From positions 272,739,930-272,803,929 of the forward strand of contig JARYHS010008074.1 in NCBI GenBank assembly GCA_031002005.1: a DNA stretch of 64,000 bases, given 5' to 3'. A model generated the notes under the pieces. That model had not been told where the DNA came from. It saw only the letters and a program-made list of their open reading frames with translations, and did not search any database. The position numbers and the translations under genes are program-made. Of the stretch, positions 11,700-22,364 are shown piece by piece (position 1 is the stretch's first letter; each line of letters opens with the position of its first letter). The stretch is from Vandiemenella viatica. Taxonomy: Eukaryota > Arthropoda > Insecta > Orthoptera > Morabidae.

Positions 11700-11848
11700 T
11701 GTTGTGAATGTTGCACGCTCCCAGTGGAACTGGATAAACGTTTTTAAACTTGTTGATTTTGGCAATGATTTGCTCACAACTGTACTTGCATTTGCTTCAT
11801 CAGGAATTGCAGCTATGTTGTTCAGTGCTGGCGTTTCATGTTAATCCT
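11700..11848 (+). pseudogene. Pif1-type DNA helicase remnant, N-terminal piece
   Basis: The plus strand reads TTVLAFASSGIAAMLF at about 11777-11825, the ASSGIAATLL segment that follows Walker A in Pif1 helicases, including the helicase half of Helitron Rep-Hel proteins. The reading is cut at about 11848, and the next helicase segment appears only after 14460. A 2.6-kb hAT lies between. Upstream sequence (11400-11700) has no clean frame. I infer a Helitron origin from the genome context; no Rep domain was seen. Confidence 0.6.
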
Positions 11849-14470
11849 GGGTGGGTAGTCAGCCAAAGAGGAGGGGGGCCGGGTTTGGATGAAAATGTTA
11901 TTTGGTTATCTTTCCTAAAATAATAATAATAATAATAGTGATGGTCATTCAAACAGATTTACAACATGAATTCAAAAAAATTATAGTATAATTTATTAAA
12001 TATATATTAATTGCGTACATTTTTTTTTTAATTTACTGTTACTCAGTACTTATTTCACAATGCAAAAACTGTATTGCACTTTGCTTGTTTGGAAATCAAC
12101 TAATTCAACAATTTTTGCAAATTAAGTTTGTGAGTTTACTATATAATTTTTCCATATGACTGAGTCAATCTTGCAACATTTTCAATCTTAAGTAACTTTT
12201 GAATCAGCACAAAACCGAAAAATTTCATTCATTCGAACAGGATGAGCCAGGAATCGTGACAAGTAGCTGGATGAAGTGCAAAAACTCTGGTATGAGTCCT
12301 CTAGTACATTTGTACTTCTGTAAATAATTTATAAGACCTGCTTTTCAAAATTTGCAAAAATATGTATCCGTCTTTCAGCAATCTTATTCGGTCAGAGTCA
12401 TGGTTACAGAAATTTGTAATTCTTTCAACATTTGTGTGCTTTCCCAAAATGGATCATTCTTACAATTTGAAGAATTGGGTGAAATGCTTGTTGAATTGAC
12501 TCTTTAACGACACAAGAACTTGAAGATGAACTTCAGAACAAGACTTCCAGAAAAAATCTTGAGTTGTTTTGAATAGGAATTTTTTGCTCTTATCTTGTGG
12601 AGGCGCTTGGTAATTTTACAAAGACGTAGCATTTGTGGTTTGTTAATTTCAATGTTCGAGGTATTGTCAGCATACACTTTTCTCTGTAATAGTTTATCAG
12701 TTTTAACTTTTTTTACAGAACGGTTTTTGTTTACATATAATAGTAATCTTACATAACTGTATCATGATGTGATTTATATATTTAAGATTAGTATTATATG
12801 GAAACAAAATCCGTTATGTACGAAAGTTAAAATCTGATAAGTGTACCTTGAAGATACTTCGACGAGAGGCAAAATGCGTCCGAAAATAAATAACATCAAC
12901 AGTTGCATTGGCGTACTCATTAAATAATATTTATTATTTTAACAAGCAACTGCAGATGAAATAGCCCACACTAATCATGTATGTAGATCTACATTCAAAA
13001 TTTTGACGTGATAAAAAATTTCTATCATTATTACACAATTCCATGTAGGAGTAAAATCCAGAAGCCTTAATGGTAACAGCGCTTTCTACTTCTCTGAGTG
13101 CAGAATGATCATATAAAAATTGCATTAGCTGCTTGTATTTTTCTCTTAATGATTTAACAGATTTGATTCTTGTTAGCCATCTGTAAAAAATGAATAAATA
13201 TGTTTATAAGTACAAAACCCTAATTTAATAAATTATTTTAAACTTGTATTCTTTATAAATTCTTTGTCAGAAAAAAGGCTGCAAGAAAAAGCAAATCATC
13301 GTTATTTCCTTTTTCTATTCCGATTTGCTGTTGCTTAAACTGTCCAAGAAATTTCGACGAGTCTCCCACAAAGTTTATCAAATATTTCACTATTCCAATG
13401 AATTTTCTCACTACTACAATTCCATTTTGTTCTACAAAATTAAGATTATGAGCATTACAGTGCACAAATAACGCTCAAAGCTCTTCTTTGCGTATTAGTG
13501 ACTGTAATACCCGTATATTTTAAGAAATATTTGAAGCCCCATCGTAGTCTCTGGGTTTAGAGAGTGGCAAATTGTGCTTAGTGAAAATGTCAATGACCAG
13601 ATCAAATACAATTTCTGCCCTGGTGTTTGCAGTTGAAAACAATCCAATAAAATATTCACTTGCAATGAAATCTTCAGAAACGATTCTCAGGTAATCGAAT
13701 ACTTGTTCAGTACTGGAAATATCAGAAATAGGAAAAAAAAATCAGGTGCTCTTATTTCTTCCATGATTTCAGACAGCACTGTGGTAACCACAAAATCAAG
13801 AATTTCGGTGTGTCCATCATGATGAAGCTATTTGTGAGCATCTCTTAGCTGTCATGATTTCAGTTCAGTCACATCTTCAGCTAGAGCATTAAAAAAGGCA
13901 CAAATTTGATTTTTCATGTTGTTGGTTCCTCTGACAGACCCTCCGGCCACAGCAAAAGTATACGATCAATGAAACCATGTTTTCCTTAATTTCAACAGAG
14001 ATCTATTCCAGGGGGGGGGGGGGGGGGAATAATAAACAGAACGGAATGATGGTTGGCGCCATGGGGAAGAGTATACAGAATTGTAAATATCATACAAAAC
14101 CTGCTGTATTTTTGTATTCAATAGAGGAGATTATATTTCGCATCGTCCCCCACCTCATCCCCCTCCCACCGAAAAAAAATATTAAAGAGGACTTTTTACG
14201 TATGTGGAATTGGATTTGGAAAATTGGAATTCAATGTGTAACTTGCCTAAGTTTGTAAAATTATACCTTACCAAAATGGAGTGTGCATGTGTTTGTATTA
14301 CAGATATACGTAACAGGCCATACCTGACTGACTGTAAATAAGTAAATAATAAAAAAAAGATGTTCTTTCCTCTATGCACGCTTGGTCGCTCACAAATTCT
14401 GGGTGGGTAAAATACTCACCCAGAATTTCCCGGGTGGGTACTGCTACCCACAATACCCACATTATCTGCT
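11849..14470 (-). mobile_element. ZMYM1-like hAT element, inserted in the helicase remnant
   Basis: The outer edges are set by where the helicase homology stops and restarts. Both ends are rich in GGGTGGGTA: CCTGGGTGGGTAGT near 11850, and CCCGGGTGGGTACTGCTACC with its inverted partner near 14400-14460. The interior carries a minus-strand hAT transposase remnant. A G run lies at about 14011-14027. I could not identify a clean 8-bp duplication, so the ends are good to a few tens of bases. Confidence 0.6.
12934..13970 (-). pseudogene. hAT transposase remnant (zinc finger MYM-type 1-like)
   Basis: In transcript order from 13970 downward: HTEILDFVVTTVLSEIMEEI near 13800, SEDFIASEYFIGLFST near 13670, then RDYDGASNIS near 13545 and LIRKEEL..LFVHCNAHNLN near 13480-13430. 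The DGASNISG...HC.AH.LNL block is the hallmark of TTF-type/ZMYM1-like hAT transposases and contains RNase H-fold catalytic-region residues. Further fragments run to 12934. Multiple stops (for example after NIS and after KEEL) and frame changes make it non-functional. Confidence 0.75.
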
Positions 14471-14770
14471 GGCCCTAATGTGTTTGGAAGGCAGTCAAGC
14501 AGCTCATTCAGCATTCAAGTTGCCATTGAATATGAAAATCAATGAAGCTCCAACATGCAACCTTTCGAAGAACAGTGTGATGTCCAAAATTTTTTGCAGC
14601 AATGCAAATTGATCATTTGGGATGAATGCAGGATTATGCATAAAAAGTTTTTGGAGGCATTAAACCAAATGATGCAAGATCTATGAAACAATCAAGACTG
14701 TTTTGTTGGTGCAATGATCAAAATGTAAATAAAACACCATGAGATTCATTAAGATTTCAAATTTAATGAA
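14462..14770 (+). pseudogene. Pif1-type DNA helicase remnant, C-terminal piece
   Basis: Continues the helicase cut at 11848: AAHSAFKLPLNMKINEAPTC, NLSKNSVMSK, then after a +1 shift FLQQCKLIIWDEC..MHKKFLEALNQMMQDL. LIIWDEC is the Walker B segment, and the CNISK...WDECTMAHKK..EA spacing is typical of Helitron-linked Pif1 helicases. A frameshift falls near 14590, and no later motifs are readable. Together with the first piece this shows one helicase locus split by a hAT. Confidence 0.75.
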
Positions 14771-15236
14771 AGAAAATAAATCATTTGGTTAACATGAAAT
14801 TTGACTTAATTAAATTGTGCTTAAATTTTGGAACAAAACTGCATGGTTCCAAGTTGATCACATTGCAGGCACTTTACACATTTCCAGCATTTAAGCAGAA
14901 TACTGCAGATAGAATTAAACTCAAGTGTAAAATTTCCTATTGGCATACTTCTGAATGTACTTATCCTCAAATTGAATAATCATGGACATAATCATCAATA
15001 AATACAATGATCACTCAGAAATACATTTTTGCTTTGTTTACACATTTTTAATAGCTTTTCACAAATTCACAAAATGATCACAAACAAATTTATTGAAGAG
15101 TGGAGGCTTTATTGGCATTGTCTATAGATGAAATTTTCTCAGGAAACTAGCTGAGTGAAAACGCTGAAAAGCACGACGTTTCGACAGACACTGTCATTGC
15201 CAAGTGACTGTTTTCTGTGGGTAATAGGGCTGCTTT
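14771..15236. other. Unassigned spacer with a hammerhead-like relic
   Basis: There is no gene I can name; the 14785-14979 frame has no domain. The minus strand at about 15150-15230 reads ATGACAG..CTGTCGAAACGTCGTG, resembling the stem II/GAAAC side of the Penelope-type hammerheads seen later in the window, but the CTGATGA box is replaced by TTGGCAATGA. Confidence 0.35.
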
Positions 15237-15555
15237 GGGAGCATCCATAAACCACATGGCTTCCTTTTGGCCTCCTCTGAACCCCCCCCCCTTTCCCCCA
15301 TGTAGCCAGAGATGGCTTTTGCCTCAACAACCCCCCCCCCCTTTCCTCCCCACGTAGCATGCAGCATATAGCTTTTTTCCCCTTTTGATTCCAAAAGACA
15401 TTTGCACTGTTTTCTCTTGTCAAACTATTGTAAATTACACATGGAGATAATTAAATACAGGAAATAAATATTCACTTGCTGTTGTGTGTTCTGTGAAAAA
15501 TGATATGAATGGAAAGCTACATGGCCTGGCTCACAACCCCCCCCCCCCCCCCTGG
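15237..15555. mobile_element. PIF/Harbinger-like MITE, one end missing
   Basis: Begins GGGAGCATCCATAAACCACA and shares its interior (TTTTGGCCTCCT, a long C run, TTTTCTCTTGTCA) with the complete copies at 53994-54376 and 60901-61251. The right end is replaced by a C run and GGATCCGCCACTG, which looks like a hAT terminus. No duplication is readable here. Confidence 0.65.
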
Positions 15556-15689
15556 ATCCGCCACTGTGTAGCACTAAGTCGTCAACAGTAAAAATCAAGG
15601 CCAACAGTCGAATACGACCATAAATACAATAGGGGTTAGTTTCCTACAGCATTGATCCACCTGATTTTCCCAACTCATGAAGTTTGAAA

Positions 15690-17990
15690 CCCTAGCAAGT
15701 TAGCTGTATTTTTGTCTCACTTATTTGCTCACTGCTTGTGTTTAAGTTTACACAGTACTTTCTTCTGTTTGTTTGAAATGATATCATTAGAGTTTTGTTT
15801 AGGTTAATTACTAGATAATTATCTTCTATCCATTTTGCTAGTTTCTGGAGGTACAGATTAGCTTTGTCTCTAGATTCCATAATTTGAGTATGACATCTTC
15901 ACAGTTGCATCATCTACTTAAAGAACTAATTTGTCATTCTCTCCTTTTTGTTTTGTGATATCATTTATATATAGAATGGATAACAGAGGCCCCAGCACCA
16001 AGCAATGTTGTACTCCTGATTTTATAGTGAGTATGCTGGATGTTACATTATTAAAGTGTCTGTTATTTTTTATAACTGTAAATTGTTTTCTATTTGACAG
16101 ATACAACCTTATCTATTCACAAGCCTTACCCTTTTATTCCTCATTTTTCTAATGTGTTGAGTTGCCTTTGATGATTGACTGTGTCCCAAAGCTTTTGGTA
16201 ATCTTAAAGCACTGCTGTTATGTACTCCCCACCATCCAAGGATTTTTTTTTAACTGCTGTTTCTGTAGACCTATACTTTCTAAATCCATGCTGAGGATCT
16301 GTAATTATGTTATTCTTATTAAGGAAGTCAATAAGTTTCTGTTCCATGGCTTTCTCAAAAAAATTTGATGCACAAGAGATTAGTGACAATGGTCTATAAT
16401 TGTTTACACCTGACTAGAGGTGGGCAAAGCGACTTACTAAAAAGAGCAGCGCTCATTTGATGACTCTATAAAAAGAACTAGTTCTTTTAAATGGTTGACT
16501 AGCTCAGTTTAAACAAAAAGATCAGATATATCCATTTTGAGTGTACTATCTGTTCATTTTATTTACATTTAAACTGATTTCTCAGGTTAATCTCACATCG
16601 GTTATTTTCATTTATTTTTGTATTTATTCTGAATCATTTTGTTTCTTAAATACTACCTGATTACTTTCACGCAGAAAAGCCCTTTCCAAACATCAATGAA
16701 ATCTTGTTCAGATTGCTGGGAATATTTGAGAGATAGCTTGAGCATAGTTAGTTTTACGTTAATTTATTTACAGACACAAAGTACAATCAATTTTAAAGAA
16801 CTTTTTGCTTTAAATGAAATGAAGGTTACTGTTCAGAAATAAAATTTTACTTATTTTGCCATTAGCAGCCTACTTCATTTTTTAGTGCAAATTTGTCCAG
16901 TATTTGAAAATAATCTTTCACAAGGCACGCTTGTCAGAATACACAAAGAGAAGCAGAAAGAGAAGCGGAGCGGGACATCAGATTCGAAAGAACTAGCTCC
17001 CCCAGTGGCACTGCTCCATGCTGTGCTGAGTGCTGGGATCAGAAAATGATGCAAACGAACTAGCTCTTTCCGTGCTGAGTGCTGGAATCAGAGAACATCG
17101 CAAATGAACTAGCTCTTCTCGATCTTCGGGATTTCTTATTTTTTCAGAGCAGAGTGGATAAACAATGAACGGTGTGGACTATGAACAAACATGGGTTGGG
17201 CGAGAGTGGCAAAGCAGAAACCAACTTATTATTGTTGGCGCACACTCGATTGGAGTTAAGTTTAATTGAGACTGACACACCACCATCATTACGGCCTCCA
17301 GAGAACTACCGTTCACTTTTAGTGAGCGAACTGCTCACTTGCTCTTTCGAAGAACTGTTCTAAAGAACTGGTTCACTTGCAAATGACCCATCTCTACACC
17401 TGACCTTTCCCCTTTCTTGAATACAGTAACTTTGGAAATCTTTAGAGAATCTGGAAATGTTACACTTGTAAATGAATGATTTATTATGTATACTATAGAA
17501 TGTAAAAGATAGCTATCTTTTATAAGGATATTAGATATCTCACAGTACCTGTAGACATTTTTGTCTTTAATGACTTTATAATTTTACTGATTTCCTTTTC
17601 TGTAGTCAGACTAAAAATTATTGAAACCATGTTCTCCTTAATTCCTGAGCAGTCATTGTCTTTTGACTTGTTACTTTGACTGTTAGTCAATTTTTCTGCT
17701 ATATTTATATAATATTTGTTAAATGTGCATGCAATTTGTCTAGAATCATCAACTCATTATACACAATCTGCTCAATGATATGTTCGTCTTTCATAATCTG
17801 ATTTTTCCCCCTCTCCCTATTAATAATGTTCCATAATGCTTTGCCGTGTAGTATGCCACTACTATCATCTGATTTTGCCCTTTTAATCTTATTTTTTAAT
17901 TCATTTTCACACATTAGAAGATATTTCTTCAGTGACAGGTACCCTTCCCAACACAATCTGCTATCCTATTTTATACATTCCTTGTACTGT
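15690..17990 (-). pseudogene. Non-LTR (Jockey/CR1-group) reverse transcriptase remnant
   Basis: Minus-strand LINE ORF2 pieces in proper order: the pre-RT linker at 17956-17705 (KALWNIINRERGKNQ), RT start at 16389-16204 (NNIITDPQHGFRKYRSTETA), the palm region at 16106-15918 (YLSNRKQF, and QHCLVLGPLL where VPQGSVLGPLL is usual), and the thumb at 15880-15692 (NYLVINLNKT). The catalytic A/FxDD box is not intact in the readable frames. The coding sequence is interrupted between 16414 and 17397 by a hAT MITE. Stops and shifts elsewhere confirm a pseudogene. Confidence 0.8.
16415..17396. mobile_element. hAT MITE, 982 bp, 8-bp TSD CACCTGAC
   Basis: The terminal inverted repeats are TAGAGGTGGGC (left) and TAGAGATGGG (right, reversed), typical of hAT. 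CACCTGAC occurs at 16407-16414 and again at 17397-17404. There is no transposase inside; the interior repeats GAACTAGCTC-like motifs. Removing it rejoins the minus-strand LINE, so the ends are secure. Confidence 0.92.
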
Positions 17991-17995
17991 ACAGG

Positions 17996-18764
17996 GTGAG
18001 TCATAGAAATCTTTCTGATTTAATAAGGTCATTCCCCAAACATGGGCGGGAACAGAAGGGTGGGATAGCATTGTTAGATGTGCCATGACATGCAGTTTTC
18101 AGTATGAGCAATGCTTCGGTCAGGACAACATTGAGTGTTCGTAGTGGAAGAGTACATTCAAAATGGCTGATCCGTGATCAAAACACAACATGCATTTCGT
18201 GTTGATTTTGCTTTTGGTCATCATGATCCCATTCTCACTGCACCAACAATTAATTAATTATTTAATTTTAGAGAGACACCTTTAACATTAAAAAGAAAAC
18301 CACCAAGGCGAATTAGGATGTCAATGTCAATGGAAAACGTGGATGGAGTGCAGGTTTCAATTCAACAATCCCCTCAGCGTTCTGTTCGTAAACACACTGC
18401 TACATTTGGGCTATCTGCTAGCAGTGTCAGAAGAATCATCCATAGAGACCTTAAATTGCACACATACAAGACACAGATAGTGCAAGAGTTAAGTAAAAGA
18501 GACTTAGACACATGAACAAATTTGTGCCTCAACATTCTGCAGAATATCCCTCGTACTGCTGTTTTGATCTGTAGTGACAAGGCCCATTTTCACCTGACCA
18601 GAACTGTAAATAAACAAAATTTCCAATACTGGGCTCAGAATAACTCTTGGAACCTTCACGAACGCCCATTCTACAACCATTGAGTGACAGTGTGGTGCGC
18701 TGTTGCAGATTTTGGTGTCTGGTGTCCCTACTTTTTCAAAGAAGATGGTCAAGCTGTGACATCT
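17996..18764 (+). pseudogene. Tc1/mariner-superfamily transposase remnant (DUF4817-type HTH and DDE)
   Basis: The left end begins GGGTGAGTCATAGAAATC. Around 18140-18300 the plus strand reads pieces such as VEEYIQNG and FAFGHHDPI, the helix-turn-helix half. From 18330 the open frame reads ENVDGVQVSIQQSPQRS and SASSVRRIIHRDLKLH. After a stop at 18515 it continues NILQNIPRTAVLICSDKAHF, which holds the first catalytic Asp, then VTVWCAVADFGVWCPYFF. The C-terminal third is absent because reversed Penelope sequence begins at about 18765. Multiple stops make it inactive. Confidence 0.8.
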
Positions 18765-19012
18765 GATCGGTTTGATTTGTTCTTCTGAATAGCCATTCTC
18801 TCTAGAAACCTGCCGTAGGTGTCTAAGTTGTTCTTGCAGGCTATCATTGACCGAGATGGCTCACGATCGATGTACCAGTGTTCTCAGGACAGTTTTGCGC
18901 TGAGCTGGGTGGTGAAAACTGGTAGCCCCCAAATAGAGGTCCATGTGGGTAGGTTTCCTATACCGGCTATGTGCCAAAGAACCATCTGGCTTGCGTTTAT
19001 TTAGTACGTCCA
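18765..19012 (-). mobile_element. Inverted fragment of the Penelope-like element
   Basis: The minus strand encodes LDVLNKRKPDGSLAHSRYRK and PTHMDLYLGATSFHHPAQ, matching the plus-strand RT at 19755-20050 almost word for word, and ends with GYSEEQIK-equivalent bases at 18765. It abuts the direct pseudo-LTR at 19013. Inverted partial copies at the 5' side are a known habit of Penelope elements. Confidence 0.85.
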
Positions 19013-19348
19013 AGAACGCTGTGGAGTCTCGAAATGCAATATATTTATTGCTGCCTGTTAAGCAATGGTGAAGAGAATGGCTGTTGACTTCCATAGAGCC
19101 ACATGATGCATCATCTTCATCATCATTGGTGTAATTTGTCAGTCACCCGGTGCCATCCAGTTCCACCCCGTCTGGGGTCGATTGAAGCGCCGACCAATGG
19201 GGAGCAGCGGGAAGTCTCTCCGGCAACAGGCTACCTATAGAAGTTCCTGATCGTCCGTAAGGTAGTTACTGTCTCAGCTTCGATATGACACAGTACCTGA
19301 TGAAGGCAGCGGAGGTCGCTGCCGAAACGTTGCATGCTGAGTTGTATA
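19013..19348 (+). repeat. Penelope pseudo-LTR, 5' copy
   Basis: Pairs with 20793-21126: both begin GTGGAGTCTC, contain CCACCCCGTCTGGGGTCGAT and CGCCGACCAATGG, and finish with a hammerhead core followed by GAGTTGTAT. Pairs of direct repeats of this kind (pLTRs) are diagnostic of Penelope-like elements. Confidence 0.88.
19291..19345 (+). ncRNA. Hammerhead ribozyme core, intact
   Basis: CTGATGA at 19297-19303, then a 7-bp stem II (GGCAGCG 19305-19311 with CGCTGCC 19317-19323, loop GAGGT), then GAAAC at 19324-19328. These are the two invariant hammerhead boxes in correct order. Hammerheads near the ends of Penelope pLTRs are established. I could not confidently place stems I and III or the cleavage base; these motifs often act as dimers because stem III is very short. 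Confidence 0.85.
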
Positions 19349-20600
19349 ATCATTGCACACACCATGTCACCAATTCTGCTGAAGTCGTAAAAATGATCCA
19401 CGGTTTGACCTTGTCAGATTCCGACCTCATGGTGAGCTTCGATGTTGTTTCGCTGTTTGCAAGGGTGCCTGTCAAGGAGTCATTAGAACTTATAAGATGA
19501 CATTTCGACCAAGGGATGGCAGACTTGTTCGAACATGTGCTCATGTCTACATATGTCAAGTACAGTGGGCGATACTATGAGCAAACAGATGGTGTGGCTA
19601 TGGGTTCACCACTTTATCCTGTGGTAGCATATATATGGAGGATTTTGAAGAATGGGTTTTGGACACTGCTCCATTTAAACCGAAATGTTTCTTCCGTTAC
19701 GTGGATGACACATTTGTTATTTAGCCACACAGCTCTACGGCTTTCGATGATTTCTTGGAACATCTGAATTCTATCCACCCTAACATAAAGTTCACCATGG
19801 AGGCTGAGAGAGATGGCACGCTTCCGTTCTTGGACGTACTAAATAAACGCAAGCCAGATGGTTCTTTGGCGCATAGCATCTATAAGAAACCTACCCACGC
19901 GGATCTCTATTTGGGGGCTACCAGTCTTCACCACCCAGCCTAGCGCAAAACTGTCCTGAGAACACTGGTACATCATGCGCGAGCCATCTTGGGCAATAAT
20001 AGCCTGCAAGAAGAACTTCGACACCTATGGCAGGTTTTCAGAGAGAATGGCTATTCAGAAGAACAAATCAAACAGGCTTTTCTCTGCCAGGAACCAAGAC
20101 TGGCATCTGAACAAGAAGAGTCTCCAAAATCCGTCACCGTTTTGCCTTATGCCGGCAATACCTCCAGAAAAATCGGAAGGAATTTAGCATGGTATGGCAT
20201 CAAAGATACGAGGTATGCTACGCATGGTGAAAGATGACCTGGGCCTTGAAGTCCCAGGAGTATATTCAATTCCTTGTGAATGCAGCAAAGTATAAATTGT
20301 CCAAACCATAAGAATGACCGAGGAACGCTGCACTGAGCACCAATGATATCTAAGGTTGCTACAGTTGGAAAAATCCGCACTGGCCGAACATGTGGTGGAA
20401 AATTTCCATAGCATAAAATTTGAAAATACTGAAGTTTTGGCTCAAATTTCATACCTCTGGGATTCGGTAATCAGAGAATCTCTGGAGATTTGAATAAGTA
20501 ACAACAACATTAACAGAAATTCTGGTCTTTTCCTGAGTGAAGCATGGGAGCCAATTGTCCAAGATTTGAAATTCCAACGTGTTGGACACAGCCGTCTGGG
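19349..20600 (+). pseudogene. Penelope-like reverse transcriptase with GIY-YIG endonuclease domain
   Basis: Plus-strand pieces in order: SDLMVSFDVVSLFARVPVKE (19425-19490), [13 protein letters not shown] (19575-19615), [11 protein letters not shown] (19687-19720, catalytic YVDD kept but followed by a stop), [20 protein letters not shown] and PFLDVLNKRKPDGS (19755-19860). Near 19990-20110 comes the linker NNSLQEELRHLW and GYSEEQIKQAF. The GIY-YIG-type domain starts near 20245 (LEVPGVYSIPCECSKV; the second motif, YIGQT in relatives, is broken by a stop), followed by SALAEHVVENFHSIKFENTE and INRNSGLFLSEAWEPIVQDL to about 20565. RT plus GIY-YIG is unique to Penelope-like elements. At least five stops or shifts disable it. 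Confidence 0.88.
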
Positions 20601-20792
20601 AGGACGACTTCCTGACGTGTCGACCAATGGAAAAGCTGATCCGCCGCCTCCGAGCCAATCAGCAGATCAGTCGCTGTGATTGGTCGGCTTGGTTAATACC
20701 ATCCGTTCAGCACCTTTGAGCGTGATGATGCCACTGGTTAAGCAATTTTGAGCTTGGTGAGCACTTGGATGGTGATTGCCCGAGATGCCGCT

Positions 20793-21178
20793 GTGGAGTC
20801 TCAAAATGCAATTTATTTATTGCCGCCTGCTAAGCAATGGTGAAGAGAACGGCTGCTGACTTCCGTGGAGCCACATGATGCAACATCATCATCATCATCA
20901 TTGGTGTCATTTGCCAGTCATCCTGGGCCATCTGGTTCCACCCCGTCTGGGGTCGATTGAAGCGCCGACCAATGGGGGAGCAGCGGGAAGTCTCTCCGGC
21001 AGTGGGCTACTTATAGAATTTCCTGATCGTCCGTGAGGCAGTTACTGTCTTAGCTTCGGTATGACACAGTACCTGATGAAGGCAGCGGAGGTTGCTGCCA
21101 AAATGTTGTATGCTGAGTTGTATGATCAGTTAAATAAAACTATTATCCGGCAGAAAACCCAAGAAATTTTCATTTCAA
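20793..21178 (+). repeat. Penelope pseudo-LTR, 3' copy, with damaged hammerhead
   Basis: Second copy of 19013-19348, plus a 3' tail ending near GAAAACCCAAGAAATTTT. CTGATGA is intact at 21073-21079 and stem II is nearly so, but the invariant GAAA reads AAAA (…GCTGCC then AAAATG), so this copy should not self-cleave. Confidence 0.82.
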
Positions 21179-21847
21179 CTTAGATATTGTTTCTTCTGGA
21201 AATACAGATACTAGTGATCCGTAATGCATGCCAAAATTATAGAATTTAATTTTCTATTTCGGTGGATAGGTTTTTAATTTGCTATTGAATCTCCTATATA
21301 AAGCTTTCTGACATAATTTCATAATCTGTTGCTGATGTTTTATGATATCATCCCCCCATTTTCTCTTTCAAATTTCAAATCTTCTTTTTACCTTTTCAGC
21401 CAAAATATTACTTTAATCTTTACAAAAATCGCTCAGTTTGCACAGTAAAAACCTACTTTGTTTTGAATACACACTCTTTGCTGTGACTAACTGAACTCCA
21501 CACAATTTGAAACGTGAAAGTTATCCAAAAACCACCTTTTTCTTAAAAAAAAAAAAAAATCACTTCTGTCTTACCTACAGGTTCTAACTTTCTATATAAT
21601 ATAGTTGATTTTTTTCTGCATCTTTTGAGCTATAAAGCTTTACTGTAGCTTAAAAGATGGAATTGTGAAATTAAAAAACTCTTTTGGCGTGTTTTCTCCT
21701 ATATGTTTCCAATCAAAGTAAATCTCAAATATCTCCTTAGTACTATTTTATTTACCTAAAGGGTTGTATCTCGTTTGACTCATAATTTTCCACTGCACAT
21801 CTGTGCATGAAGGGAGTAAAATATGTAGATAATAAACCAAACTTCCT
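21179..21847. other. Unassigned AT-rich spacer
   Basis: There is no open frame or repeat that I can name between the Penelope element and the piggyBac element. It contains an A run at 21546-21560. Confidence 0.3.
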
Positions 21848-21863
21848 TTAACCCTTTCGGCAC

Positions 21864-21887
21864 TGACCCACACGATTGTGTGGGTCA
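21864..21887. promoter_or_regulatory. Subterminal palindrome, piggyBac 5' side
   Basis: Perfect 10-bp arms TGACCCACAC and GTGTGGGTCA around GATT, 12 bp inside the left end. Related sites are at 22255-22274 and 24566-24585. I infer a transposase-binding site or a promoter element; there is no direct evidence. Confidence 0.6.
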
Positions 21888-22254
21888 GTTTGTAAAATTA
21901 ATTTATTGGCTTCTTTTCACTTTTCTGGCTCGCTACGGCTCGCGTTAGTCGTGCGGGTTCTTTCTCTTTGTTACTAATGCGTTTCTGTTTCGAATTGTTG
22001 GCGGTTTACTGCTCCACAAAGAAAATTCAGTACCTTGGCAAGTGTTGTCGCAACAGCATGGTAAGTTATTTCGCTATTTTTCATTATACTGTTTACATGA
22101 ACGGTGACTTTAATGTTTTCTTATCAAAATAAGTGTACTGATCACATGTGTACATCGTTCTTTGTATTCCATTTCAAATTACGTTGCCTACTGTGAAAAA
22201 AATAATGACTATCACTATCGTGTTGGTTAGTATTTAGTTTAGATTTCGCGTTTC

Positions 22255-22274
22255 ACCCGCACAATTGTGTGGGT
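22255..22274. promoter_or_regulatory. Internal palindrome, piggyBac
   Basis: ACCCGCAC AATT GTGTGGGT, the same motif as the subterminal sites, inside the predicted 5' intron about 90 bp before the start codon. Confidence 0.55.
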
Positions 22275-22364
22275 ATTAACTTTGAGCTAAAAATGTTTAT
22301 CAAACATCACCTTCACGTTACAAGCATTTATTGCAAGTTGGATTTTATTTCTTTTGCTTATCAG

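Noticed and set aside
14011..14027. G-quadruplex regulatory site
   Set aside because: A simple G run in a dead hAT; there is no promoter context, and homopolymers of G or C mark many hAT and MITE interiors here.
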